From: Pseudomonadota bacterium
GTDB lineage: Bacteria; Pseudomonadota; Alphaproteobacteria; Sphingomonadales; Sphingomonadaceae
DNA length: 64,000 nucleotides
Assembly: GCA_020160755.1 (NCBI GenBank)
Contig: JAIUPN010000011.1
Location: 62,001 to 126,000, forward strand
Reading direction: 5' to 3'
In this document: positions 15,805 through 24,759 of the stretch, in pieces
Layout: the number at the start of each line of letters is the position of its first letter
Position numbering within the stretch: position 1 is the stretch's first letter
Notes under the pieces: generated by a model
What the model saw: the letters and a program-made list of their open reading frames with translations, nothing else
Told to the model about the DNA's origin: nothing
Databases searched by the model: none
Translations under genes and position numbers: made by a program

Positions 15805-18431
15805 CGGCATTCGGGGGCAGTATGGCGTGGATACGGCGCAACAAGCGGTTCGTGTCGATCGGCGCCGCGCTGATTATCGCAGCGCTTGGCCTGACGGCGC
15901 TGTTCAGGCTGCTCCATACGGTTCGGCCGCACGAAATCCGTCATGCCTTCGACGCGTTGTCGGCGGGTCAGATTGGCGCGGCACTGCTCCTTACCGCTTC
16001 GAGCTATCTGATGCTCACCCTCTACGACCGCTTCGCGCTACAGGTGATCGGCCGGACATTGCCCTGGCGGACTTATGCGCTGGCGTCCTTTACCAGCTAT
16101 ACGCTCAGCCACAATCTGGGACTGGCGCTGCTCACCGGCGGATCGGCCCGCTACCGCATCTATCGCGCCGCGGGGCTCAGCGGCGGCGAAGTCGGCAGCG
16201 TGATCGCGCTGGCGAGCCTCAGCTTCTGGAACGGCGTCATCCTGCTCGCCGGGCTCGCCGCCGTGGCGAGCACACATATCCTGCCCTTCTTCGCCTGGGG
16301 GCTGTCGCTCCATTGGCTGCATCTGGCGGGGCTGGTCGTGTTGACGCTGTGTCTGATCCCGCTCCTGCTGCGCCACTTCGGACTGGAGGTCGTCGATATC
16401 GGCGGCTGGCGCACGCCGCTGCCGAATGTGAAACGCAGCGCCGCGATGACGATGGTCGCCGCGTTCGATCTCGCCGCCGCAAGCGCGGCGCTGTATGTCC
16501 TGCTCCCCGCCCCCGACCCCGCCGCTTATCCTGCCTTTTTCCTGGGCTATGCGCTCGCGATCATCGCGGCGCTCATCAGCCATGTCCCCGGCGGGCTGGG
16601 GGTGTTCGAGGCAGTGGTGATCGCGACCGTCCCCGGCGACAAGGCGCAGCTGCTGGCGGCGCTGCTCGCCTACCGCGCCATCTATTATCTGCTGCCCCTG
16701 CTGCTCGCCGCGCTGCTCCTTGCCTGGCACGAAAGCAAGGCGTGGCGGCGGCCCGCGCAGCAGGTCGCGCAGGCGGGACAATCTCTGCTCCGCGAACTGG
16801 CCCCGCCGCTCCTGGCCGCGCTCGTGTTCGCGGGCGGGCTGATCCTGCTGCTGTCGGGTGCCACACCGGCCGAACTCAGTCGGATGCACGAACTCAAGCA
16901 CGTCCTGCCGCTGCCCTTTGTCGAGGCGTCGCATCTTGCCGCCAGCCTTTCGGGGACGCTGCTGCTCTTCCTGGCGCCCGGACTGCTCCGCCGCCTCGAT
17001 GGCGCCTTTGTTGCGACACGCGCACTGCTGCTCGCAGCGATCCTGTTTTCGCTCGCCAAGGGCTTCGACTATGAAGAAGCGTTGATTCTGTCGGCGATAT
17101 GCGCCGCGCTCCAATGGAGCCGACCGGCTTTCTATCGCTCTACATCGATGCTCGACGCACCGCTGTCGAGCGGCTGGATCGTTGCCGCAATAACGGCCGT
17201 CATGGCCGCGGCCTTCGCCGGCTTTTTTGCCTATAAACATGTCGCCTACACCGACAGTCTGTGGTGGCAGTTCAGCCTCAACGACGACGCGCCGCGCTTT
17301 CTGCGGGCGCTGTTCGGTACCGCCATATTGGTGGCCGGGCTCGCTCTCTGGCGCCTGTTTTCACCATCGAAGCGGGCCGTCGACGACACGGATGTGTCGC
17401 TCGACCAGCTTGGGTCCGCACTGGCCGTCGCCGACCATAGCGATGCTTTTCTTGCTTTTATCGGGGACAAGCACTTCCTGCTTGCCGACGAAGGCGACGC
17501 CTTCCTGATGTACCGCGTGCAGGACGCCAACTGGATCGTGATGGGCGACCCTGTCGGGCGCGAAGAGCGCTGGGCCGACCTGCTGTGGAGGTTGCGCGAA
17601 CGGGCCGACGCGGCGCAGGGCCGCGTCCTGCTCTACCAGATCAGCGCCGCCTGCCTGCCGCAGGCGATCGATCTGGGCCTGTCGATCGTCAAATATGGCG
17701 AGGAGGCGCGGGTCGATCTCGCCGCCTTTTCGCTGGCGGGCGCGCAGGCGAGGTCGCTGCGTCATTCCGAGCGCCGCGCAATACACGAAGGGGCCACCTT
17801 CGACATCATCCCCGCAGTCGAGGTGGCGCAATATCTGACCGAACTCAAAATCGTGTCGGACGACTGGCTCGATGCCAAGAAACAGCGCGAAAAGGCCTTC
17901 AGCCTGGGCAGCTTCGATCCTCTCTATCTGACGCATTTCCCTTGCGCCGTCGTGCGCGTCGACGGGCGGATCGTCGCTTTTGCGAACATTCTTGCGACGC
18001 CCAACCACGAGGAAATGTCGGTCGATCTGATGCGCCATGCCCGCAGTGTCCCTTATGGCATCATGGACTTCCTCTTCCTCCGGCTGATCCAGCATGCGCA
18101 GGCGAAGGAATATCGATGGTTCACGCTGGGGATTGCGCCGCTTTCGGGGATCGACGGACGCAAGCTTGCGCCGGCATGGGCTCGCGGCGCCGCCTTCCTG
18201 TTCCGCCACGGCGAAGCGCTTTATGGTTTTGAGGGGCTGCGAGCCTACAAGGCCAAATTCGCGACGCATTGGGAACCGCGCTACATCGCCGGGCCGCGCG
18301 GCATGGCTTTTGCCCGCGGCATGACCGCCGTGCATCATATCGTGTCGCGTCCTTCCGCCGCAAAGGATGATCGAGCGACCGCGGGCCCGGCGCTGCTGGA
18401 CCGCGAGCACGCAGCTCGCTCCTCGCCATGA
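15801..18431 (+). CDS. mprF: MprF/LpiA: phosphatidylglycerol aminoacyltransferase and flippase
   Basis: 876 residues, the normal length for two-domain MprF. Roughly residues 10-560 hold some 12-14 membrane segments, including the LPG-synthase TM region with HNLGLALLTGGSARYRIYR; residues ~560-860 form the cytosolic GNAT-like DUF2156 synthase (GDPVGREERWADLLW, FSLGSFDPLYL, YRWFTLGIAPLSG). The enzyme transfers an amino acid, usually Lys, from tRNA to phosphatidylglycerol and flips the product outward, reducing negative surface charge and giving resistance to cationic peptides and acid. Start overlaps the DUF2147 stop (ATGA). The amino-acid specificity cannot be read by eye. Confidence 0.93.
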   Translation: MTAFGGSMAWIRRNKRFVSIGAALIIAALGLTALFRLLHTVRPHEIRHAFDALSAGQIGAALLLTASSYLMLTLYDRFALQVIGRTLPWRTYALASFTSYTLSHNLGLALLTGGSARYRIYRAAGLSGGEVGSVIALASLSFWNGVILLAGLAAVASTHILPFFAWGLSLHWLHLAGLVVLTLCLIPLLLRHFGLEVVDIGGWRTPLPNVKRSAAMTMVAAFDLAAASAALYVLLPAPDPAAYPAFFLGYALAIIAALISHVPGGLGVFEAVVIATVPGDKAQLLAALLAYRAIYYLLPLLLAALLLAWHESKAWRRPAQQVAQAGQSLLRELAPPLLAALVFAGGLILLLSGATPAELSRMHELKHVLPLPFVEASHLAASLSGTLLLFLAPGLLRRLDGAFVATRALLLAAILFSLAKGFDYEEALILSAICAALQWSRPAFYRSTSMLDAPLSSGWIVAAITAVMAAAFAGFFAYKHVAYTDSLWWQFSLNDDAPRFLRALFGTAILVAGLALWRLFSPSKRAVDDTDVSLDQLGSALAVADHSDAFLAFIGDKHFLLADEGDAFLMYRVQDANWIVMGDPVGREERWADLLWRLRERADAAQGRVLLYQISAACLPQAIDLGLSIVKYGEEARVDLAAFSLAGAQARSLRHSERRAIHEGATFDIIPAVEVAQYLTELKIVSDDWLDAKKQREKAFSLGSFDPLYLTHFPCAVVRVDGRIVAFANILATPNHEEMSVDLMRHARSVPYGIMDFLFLRLIQHAQAKEYRWFTLGIAPLSGIDGRKLAPAWARGAAFLFRHGEALYGFEGLRAYKAKFATHWEPRYIAGPRGMAFARGMTAVHHIVSRPSAAKDDRATAGPALLDREHAARSSP

Positions 18432-18490
18432 CCGCGCGAGCCGCTATAGACAGCCGACGGACACCCATCTTCGAGCCGGAAGGTTTCGCA

Positions 18491-19177
18491 ATGTCGCAAA
18501 AGATACTGGTGATCGAAGACGACCGGACGACAGCCGACTTCATCTGCAAAGGCCTGACAGGTCGGGGATTTCTGGTCGATCATGCTGCCGACGGGCGCGA
18601 CGGCCTTTTCCATGCGACCGACGGCAGCTATGACGCGATCGTCCTCGATCGCATGCTGCCCGGCATGGACGGGATGGCGGTGCTCGCCGCGATGCGCGCC
18701 GCCCAGATAACCACCCCCGTCATTATCCTTTCGTCGCTCGCCGCAGTCGATGCGAGGGTCGAGGGGCTGACTTCGGGCGCCAACGACTATCTGGCAAAGC
18801 CGTTCGCCTTTTCGGAACTTCTCGCGCGTCTGAACCTGCTGATGGCAAAACCGTCGGGCGGCGCGACCGCCGAAACGACGCTGACGTGCGACGATCTGGA
18901 AATGAATCTGCTCAATCGCCGCGTGACCCGCGCCGGCAAACGGGTCGAGTTGCAACCGCGCGAGTTCCGCCTGCTCGAATATCTGCTGCGCCACAAGGAT
19001 CAGGTCGTCACGCGAACGATGATGCTGGAAGGCGTCTGGGAATATCATTTCGACCCGGGCACCAACGTCGTTGACGTTCACGTCAGCCGTCTGCGGCGTA
19101 AGGTCGACGACGGTTTCGACAAGCCCCTCGTCCACACCATTCGCGGCGCCGGCTATATGCTCGGCAATCCGGACTGA
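18491..19177 (+). CDS. OmpR/PhoB-type response regulator (system 2)
   Basis: 228 residues: receiver with Asp in IVLDRMLPGMDG and Lys in LAKPFAF, then winged helix with LQPREFRLLEYLL and TNVVDVHVSRLRRKV. Start is the ATG at 18491, preceded by GGAAGG; an open frame extends 63 bases upstream without a ribosome site. It lies 59 bp after mprF and 6 bp before its kinase, all on the same strand, so it is probably co-transcribed with the lipid operon and may control it. Strongly similar to the regulator at 11861. Confidence 0.93.
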   Translation: MSQKILVIEDDRTTADFICKGLTGRGFLVDHAADGRDGLFHATDGSYDAIVLDRMLPGMDGMAVLAAMRAAQITTPVIILSSLAAVDARVEGLTSGANDYLAKPFAFSELLARLNLLMAKPSGGATAETTLTCDDLEMNLLNRRVTRAGKRVELQPREFRLLEYLLRHKDQVVTRTMMLEGVWEYHFDPGTNVVDVHVSRLRRKVDDGFDKPLVHTIRGAGYMLGNPD

Positions 19178-19183
19178 TCCGCC

Positions 19184-20599
19184 ATGCGGCAAGGCGTTTT
19201 CGGAAGCACGATACTCCGCCTGACGCTCATGCTCGCGCTTGCGCAGATCGCCGCGCTCGCGCTCGGCCTCACCGTCATCCACCGCTTTACTTCCGCAACG
19301 ATCCTCTCGGACGCCCGTACCGCGGCCGAGGTCGCCCGCGACGATCTGACAGACGATTTTCGTCAGCTCGGCCTGCCCGGACTGATCAAGGCGATCGATT
19401 ATCGATTGACGGTCCGCGACGATCGCAATTTTATCGTCTTGCTCAAGGCACCGGACGGAAGGGCGCTGGCGGGCAATCTGCGCGAATGGCCGGCGACCGT
19501 TGCGGACACCGCACACTGGCGTCAAAGATCGCTGATGCGCGCGGGATCCACGGTGGCCGAACCGATGGGCGTCGTCACGACCCGCTTGCCCGGCGGATAC
19601 GCCCTGTTGACCGGAGAGGTGCTGGAAGCGCAGCACCAGCTGGTACAGGCCAGCGAAGCCGCATTTCTGTACGCGCTCACCATCGGCCTGTTGATCGCCG
19701 TTCTGATGGCGGCTTTTGTGGCGTGGATACTGGCGCGCCGCATCGACGCATTTTCGCGCGCAGCCAATGCCTTTGTCGGCGGCAAGCTCGACACCCGCGT
19801 CGAGCGCGACCAGACCGGAGATGCCTTCGACCGGCTCGCACTCTCGATCAATACGATGTTCGGTCGCATCGCAGGCCTCGTACGCGAACTGCGCATGGTG
19901 ACAGATTCGATGGCGCATGATTTGCGTTCGCCGGTGTCCCGGATGAAGGCCCGCCTCGAACAGGCACTCGGGCGAACACCCGATATCGAGGCGCAGGCAG
20001 CCATTGCGAGCGCGATTGAAGAAGCCGACGGTCTTCACCGTCTGCTCGACACTGCGCTCGAGATCAGCCGCGCCGAAGCCGGAATCGGCCGCGACCGATT
20101 TACCAGCTTCGACCTTCGCCCGATGCTCGACGATCTGGCAGAAGTCTACGGACCACTGGCTGAAGATCACGGGTTCACGGTCAAGGTCGATGCCCCAGCA
20201 GCGCTCGTGGTTTTTGCGCACCGCGAATTATTGATGCGGGCGCTCTCCAACCTGATCGACAATGCGCTGAAATATGCTGCGGGCGGATCCTCGATCCGTA
20301 TCGAAGCTGCGGTCGACGCCGCCGCGGGTATCGAACTCTCGGTCGCCGACGACGGGCCTGGACTAACCGATGCCCAGATGGTGCAGGCAACACGACGCTT
20401 TGTCCGTCTGGATCCGGCACGGGGCGGTTCTGGCGGAGGACTTGGCTTGTCGCTCGTCGAGACGATCGCCCACCTTCACCAGGGTAGGATGCGCCTCGCC
20501 CGCGCCCTCCCCCACGGGCTGGCCGTCAGCCTGACACTCCCGATCGCGACAGGGAATGGCCTCCCCGATGGCCGGAATTCCACGGGGTCCGACGTGTGA
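19184..20599 (+). CDS. Sensor histidine kinase (system 2)
   Basis: 471 residues: membrane segments at about 9-31 and 162-186, a ~130-residue periplasmic sensor, HAMP, H-box DSMAHDLRSPVSRMKARLE, N-box LSNLIDNALKYAAGG and G-box DDGPGL / GGGLGLSLVET. Same architecture and similar sequence to the kinase at 12531, consistent with duplication of the whole two-component system around the acvB-mprF operon. Periplasmic sensing next to a lysyl-lipid operon suggests a response to cationic peptides or low pH, by analogy with LpiA systems; not shown here. Confidence 0.93.
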   Translation: MRQGVFGSTILRLTLMLALAQIAALALGLTVIHRFTSATILSDARTAAEVARDDLTDDFRQLGLPGLIKAIDYRLTVRDDRNFIVLLKAPDGRALAGNLREWPATVADTAHWRQRSLMRAGSTVAEPMGVVTTRLPGGYALLTGEVLEAQHQLVQASEAAFLYALTIGLLIAVLMAAFVAWILARRIDAFSRAANAFVGGKLDTRVERDQTGDAFDRLALSINTMFGRIAGLVRELRMVTDSMAHDLRSPVSRMKARLEQALGRTPDIEAQAAIASAIEEADGLHRLLDTALEISRAEAGIGRDRFTSFDLRPMLDDLAEVYGPLAEDHGFTVKVDAPAALVVFAHRELLMRALSNLIDNALKYAAGGSSIRIEAAVDAAAGIELSVADDGPGLTDAQMVQATRRFVRLDPARGGSGGGLGLSLVETIAHLHQGRMRLARALPHGLAVSLTLPIATGNGLPDGRNSTGSDV

Positions 20600-20734
20600 C
20601 CCTATCGGTCTCACGGCCCTGTGTCCGCGGCGAGCCCCCGCGAAATTGCCGAGCGAATAGAAGATCGGCCACCCCTTGCAGATTTCGCTGCCGCGAAGCC
20701 GATGCGGTCCGTGGCGTCGGCCCCCGGCCTTTCA

Positions 20735-21871
20735 TCAGATGTGCAGGCGTTCGGGCCGGATCTGGTGCGGCTCGACGCCATTCTCCCGAAGCAGTTCGGG
20801 CCAGGGAAGATCGAACAGCAAGGCTTCGGCGGCCAGCGCCATCGCGGGCGACGTCTGAAGCCCGTAGCCGCCCTGCCCGGCGAGCCAGAAGAATCCCGGC
20901 GCGTCGGCCGCGAACCCGGCCGTGGGCACCTTGTCCGCGACGAAGCTTCGCAACCCGGCCCATTTCAACGCGATCCGGTCCACCGACAATGTCGTCGCCT
21001 CTTCGACGCGCCATGCGGCAAGCGCCGTTTCATAATCCTCCGGCTGGACGTCGCACGCCGGCGAAGGCGTGACATCCATGGGAGACGCCAGCAGCCGGCC
21101 GGAATCGGGCAGCATATAGAAACCATCGTCGTAAACGGTCTTGAGGAACGGCCAGTCCGACACATCAAGCCCCTGCGGCGGATCGAAGCCGATGATTGTC
21201 CGCCGCAGCGGGATCAATCCGAGCGGGCGGACACCGGCCATCGACGCCAGCTCGTCGGCCCAGGCGCCCCCGGCGTTGACGACGATCCGTGCGGCATAAC
21301 TCTCCCCCGCCGTATCGACGATCCAGTCGGATCCGTCGTGCGCGATACCCGTCACCCCGGCGTGGAAATATATCTCGCCGCCAGCGGCCCGCAGCGCGCG
21401 CGCGTTGGCCTGAAGGAGCAGGTCCGCGTCGAGCTTTCGCCCCCCCGTGTCGACCAGTCCGGCAACCGCGCCGCCGTCGCCGACTTTGAGCGCGGGGACG
21501 ATCGCCTGCATTTCGCGCGGCCCCACCTGCTCGATACTGTCCGTGAAACGCCGCATTTCGATCTCGAGCGCCGTCAGCTGGTCCATCGTTTCGGATGTCG
21601 CGAAGAACATGGCCGATTTCGTCTGCCACAGCGGCGGCAGCTCCTCGCCACCCGGCGGATTGGCAAAGAAGTGGCGGCTGGCAGCCGTCAGCCCGCGCAC
21701 GGCGTCATCGCCGATGCCGAAATGATAGAAGGTCGCGCTGCGCCCCGACGAATGATAGCCAAGCGCGCTTTCACGTTCGAGCAAGATGGTTTCCGACCGC
21801 TGCGCGAACCGCGCCGCCGCCGACACGCCGGCAATTCCGCCACCGATCACCAATATTTCGACCCGCCTCAA
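20735..21871 (-). CDS. FAD-dependent D-amino-acid dehydrogenase-like oxidoreductase
   Basis: 378 residues of the DAO family. The N-terminal dinucleotide motif is ILVIGGGIAGVSAAARFA; further family features are GYHSSGRSATFYHFG near residue 40 and the C-terminal FAD loop WLAGQGGYGLQTSPAMA. The pattern resembles D-arginine/D-amino-acid dehydrogenases, which oxidatively deaminate D-amino acids. The start is TTG at 21871, whose TTGA overlaps the aminopeptidase stop by 4 bases, so translation is coupled. Neighbour logic: the peptidase releases D-residues and this enzyme oxidises them. Substrate range is inference. Confidence 0.88.
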   Translation of the reverse strand: MRRVEILVIGGGIAGVSAAARFAQRSETILLERESALGYHSSGRSATFYHFGIGDDAVRGLTAASRHFFANPPGGEELPPLWQTKSAMFFATSETMDQLTALEIEMRRFTDSIEQVGPREMQAIVPALKVGDGGAVAGLVDTGGRKLDADLLLQANARALRAAGGEIYFHAGVTGIAHDGSDWIVDTAGESYAARIVVNAGGAWADELASMAGVRPLGLIPLRRTIIGFDPPQGLDVSDWPFLKTVYDDGFYMLPDSGRLLASPMDVTPSPACDVQPEDYETALAAWRVEEATTLSVDRIALKWAGLRSFVADKVPTAGFAADAPGFFWLAGQGGYGLQTSPAMALAAEALLFDLPWPELLRENGVEPHQIRPERLHI

Positions 21872-23226
21872 CGAACCTTCCCCTTCGCCGGCGCCGGGGG
21901 CCGCGCCGCTGGCGGGCGATAGCGGGCGATCGCCTGCCTGACCGCCGCGATGTCGAGCGCCTCGCCCCTCGCCGCGCCGGCTTCGGCCGTCGTCTGCCGA
22001 TCGATGGTCGTCGCCATCAGCAGCGAATTGTAGATCGCTTCCTCGGCCGCTTCCGACACCGCCACGAACAGCGGCGACATTTCATCATTGGCCAGTTCGG
22101 GATAGGCGGCGACGCCGGCGCGCCGTGCGGACGTCCGGCGCACCCCGGCGGCGGTCGAGAACGCGACGGCATAGTCGCCGGACCCGTTCGAAAAGGCCGC
22201 GCCGGTCCGCGCCAGACCGGCGATCGCACGATGGGCAAGCCGGGTCAGATTCCGGTCGCCAAGCGGCGCATCGGTCGCCACGACGAGGATGATCGACCCG
22301 TCGGCGGACGCCCGCTCGCTGTGCTCGCGCAAATAATAGCGGCCGAGAGCTTTCCCGACCGGGACGCCGTCCATCGTCAGCGTCCCGCCATAGTTGGTTT
22401 GCACGAGAACGCCGACGCGATAGCCGCCCAGCGCCTGCGGAAGGATGCGCGAACTCGTCCCGATGCCGCCTTTCCAGCCAAAGGCCATGGTACCCGTGCC
22501 GGCTCCCACGCTTCCTTCCGCAACCGGACCGCCAGTCGCGGCCTCGATGGCTGCGATCACGTCCGACCGACCGATCACCCGCTTGCGGATGTTGTTGAGG
22601 ACACTGTCGTTGGTCTCGCCGACAACCGCATTGACCGACCGGACATGTTCATTGCCGGGCCGCCCAAGAGTCCAGTCGAGAATGCCATCGATCGCCGGCG
22701 CGACGCTCAACGTGTTGGTCAGGACGATCGGCGTTTCGATCTCGCCCAGCTCGGCGATCTGCGTTGCGCCCGCAAATTTGCCGAAGCCATTGGCGACCAC
22801 GATGCCCGCCGGCACCTTGTCCTGGAAAATATTGCCGCCATGCGGCAAAATCGCCGTGACGCCGGTCCTGACATCGGCACCCTCGATGCGGGTCACCTGA
22901 CCGACCAGGACACCGTCGACATCGGTGATGGAATTGAGGGGGCCGGGTTTGAATATCCCCGGCGTGATGCCAATGTCGCGGGCATGGACGCGCGGCTGGT
23001 CGGCGACCTGCGCCAGCGACGATCCCGTCGCCCCCATACCGATCGCCATTCCGGCACCCGCCAGCAACGCAGCCAGCGTTCCTCGCCGCCCGCGCGCGAG
23101 GCGTTGGCCAAGTGTGCACAGGCTGGACCATTGGCCAGATACGGCCGCGGAGATACCACGTTTATGGAAGGACAAGCGCAATGACCTGCTTTGCTGGCTG
23201 ACAGAAGTCACTTGCCTAATCCGCAA
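21868..23226 (-). CDS. dmpA: P1-family aminopeptidase/esterase (DmpA type), exported
   Basis: Up to 452 residues. The mature core begins near HARDIGITPGIFKPGPLNS and carries the self-cleavage/nucleophile motif SNGSGDYAVAFS: DmpA-family enzymes cut themselves before this Ser to give two subunits. Known members remove N-terminal D- or L-residues from peptides and amides. A hydrophobic stretch GTLAALLAGAGMAIGMGATG followed by SSLAQ looks like a (possibly twin-arginine, GRRG) signal. The start is uncertain: I give the outermost TTG at 23226, but an internal GTG or TTG within the next 50 codons is equally possible. First gene of a two-gene operon with the D-amino-acid dehydrogenase. Confidence 0.85.
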   Translation of the reverse strand: MRIRQVTSVSQQSRSLRLSFHKRGISAAVSGQWSSLCTLGQRLARGRRGTLAALLAGAGMAIGMGATGSSLAQVADQPRVHARDIGITPGIFKPGPLNSITDVDGVLVGQVTRIEGADVRTGVTAILPHGGNIFQDKVPAGIVVANGFGKFAGATQIAELGEIETPIVLTNTLSVAPAIDGILDWTLGRPGNEHVRSVNAVVGETNDSVLNNIRKRVIGRSDVIAAIEAATGGPVAEGSVGAGTGTMAFGWKGGIGTSSRILPQALGGYRVGVLVQTNYGGTLTMDGVPVGKALGRYYLREHSERASADGSIILVVATDAPLGDRNLTRLAHRAIAGLARTGAAFSNGSGDYAVAFSTAAGVRRTSARRAGVAAYPELANDEMSPLFVAVSEAAEEAIYNSLLMATTIDRQTTAEAGAARGEALDIAAVRQAIARYRPPAARPPAPAKGKVR

Positions 23227-23262
23227 CGGGCGATCCTGACAATATCTATGCGGCGGCAGCCT

Positions 23263-23277
23263 ATAGAAATTTTCTAT
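23263..23277. promoter_or_regulatory. Palindrome in the promoter region of the DmpA operon
   Basis: Perfect 7-bp arms ATAGAAA / TTTCTAT around one base, 37-51 bp upstream of the outermost dmpA start and AT-rich in a GC-rich setting. A second weaker dyad (CTGAAA...TTTCAG) follows at about 23283-23300. Likely operator; binding protein unknown. Confidence 0.4.
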
Positions 23278-23421
23278 GGGCCTGAAAGGCGCTTTTCAGA
23301 TGCTTCAACAAAACGGTCGCCAATTTCGAGGGAGCCGGTTCTCCAGGTGGATGGCGTAGACATTGAACGGGATGGGCGGGTGGAGCAGCTTGAAGGAAAC
23401 GCCCGGCCCGACGATCGACCG

Positions 23422-24759
23422 TCATTGCCGATAGCTTTTGATCTCGATCCCGTGACGCGCGATCTTGTCGTACAGCGTTTTGCGCGGAACCCGCAATATC
23501 GCCAGCGTCGCCGCCACATCGCCGCCGGTGCTGGCCAGCGCGTCGCGGATCGCGTGCGCCTCGAACTGCGCAACGCGTTCGGGCAGCGTCGGCATCGCTT
23601 CGCTGGCGGCCCCCATGCGCGGCGCGATGCCGAGCACTTCGCTATAGGCGAAATTGCGCAGCTCACGGACATTCCCCGGCCAGTCATGCTCGATCAGATG
23701 CCGGCGCGCGACGTCGCCCATGCTGAAGTCCTGCCCGCCCATGCGCCCGGCCGCTTCCTCGACGAAGTGCGCGAAAAGCTGAGGTATATCGGCCTTTCGC
23801 TCGCGGAGCGGCGGCATCCGCAACCGGACGACGTTGAGCCGATAGAATAGATCCTCGCGAAATGTGCCTGCGCGAACGGCTTCCTGCAGGTCGCCCCGCG
23901 CCGACGCGACAATACGCAGGTCCACCGACCGCGGCTCGGTCGCGCCGATCGGCTGCACCTTCCGTTCCTCGACCACGCGGAGCAGCTTCGCCTGAATCGC
24001 GAGTGGCATATTGTCGATGCCGTCGAGGAACAGCGTGCCGCGATCGGCTTGTTCAACCCGCCCTTCGCGAGCGACCGGGCCGTAACCGACGGCGCCGCGG
24101 TCGTGGCCGAACAATTCGACTTCGGCGAGCTGTTCGGGGAGCGCGGCGCAGTCGACCGCGACGAACGGACGCCCCGAACGCGGCCCCTTGCGGTGGAGAA
24201 GCAGCGCCGCGAGTTCCTTGCCGGTGCCGGTTTCGCCCTCGACCAGCACGTCGATGTCGGCGCGCGCGATCTGGAGGATGGTCGCGCGAAGCTGCGCCAT
24301 CGCCGGGCTGTCGCCGATCAACGGGCTGTCGACGCTCGTTTCGGCGGCGGCGCGCAGCATCCGGTTGTCGAGGATGAGCCGCCGCGTTTCCAGCGCCTTG
24401 CGTGCAGATGCGACCAGATGATCGGTCGCATAGGGTTTGGACAGAAAGTCGAAGGCCCCGCCCTTCAGCGCGCCGATCGCCATCGGAACGTCGGCGTGGC
24501 CGGTGATCATGATGACCGGGATGTCGGGATCGATCGCCCGGATACGCGCGAAAAACTCAAGCCCGTCGACGCGCGGCATCCGGATATCGGTGACGACGGC
24601 GCCCGCGAAGCCTTCGTCGATTTCCGCCAGCGCTGCCCCGGCCTCGGCAAAGGCGCGGACCTCGATATCGGCGAGTTCGAGCGACTGGGTCGTCGCCGCG
24701 CGCAAGGCGTCGTCATCGTCGACGAAGATGATGTGCTGACGGGTGACGAACGCGCTCAT
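23422..24759 (-). CDS. dctD: DctD-like NtrC-family response regulator with altered AAA+ motifs
   Basis: 445 residues: receiver (Asp in VVTDIRMPRVDG, Lys in LSKPYATD), AAA+ domain with Walker A GETGTGKE, arginine-finger region FREDLFYRLNVVRLRMPPL, and a C-terminal Fis-type helix-turn-helix (ALASTGGDVAATLAILRVPR). The sigma-54-contact loop, normally GAFTGA, reads GAVGYG, and the Walker B DE pair reads DG (GTLFLDGID). Both changes would weaken classical sigma-54 activation, so it may act as a DNA-binding regulator without RpoN. Coupled to dctB by a 4-base overlap; next to dctA as in C4-dicarboxylate systems. Confidence 0.9.
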   Translation of the reverse strand: MSAFVTRQHIIFVDDDDALRAATTQSLELADIEVRAFAEAGAALAEIDEGFAGAVVTDIRMPRVDGLEFFARIRAIDPDIPVIMITGHADVPMAIGALKGGAFDFLSKPYATDHLVASARKALETRRLILDNRMLRAAAETSVDSPLIGDSPAMAQLRATILQIARADIDVLVEGETGTGKELAALLLHRKGPRSGRPFVAVDCAALPEQLAEVELFGHDRGAVGYGPVAREGRVEQADRGTLFLDGIDNMPLAIQAKLLRVVEERKVQPIGATEPRSVDLRIVASARGDLQEAVRAGTFREDLFYRLNVVRLRMPPLRERKADIPQLFAHFVEEAAGRMGGQDFSMGDVARRHLIEHDWPGNVRELRNFAYSEVLGIAPRMGAASEAMPTLPERVAQFEAHAIRDALASTGGDVAATLAILRVPRKTLYDKIARHGIEIKSYRQ

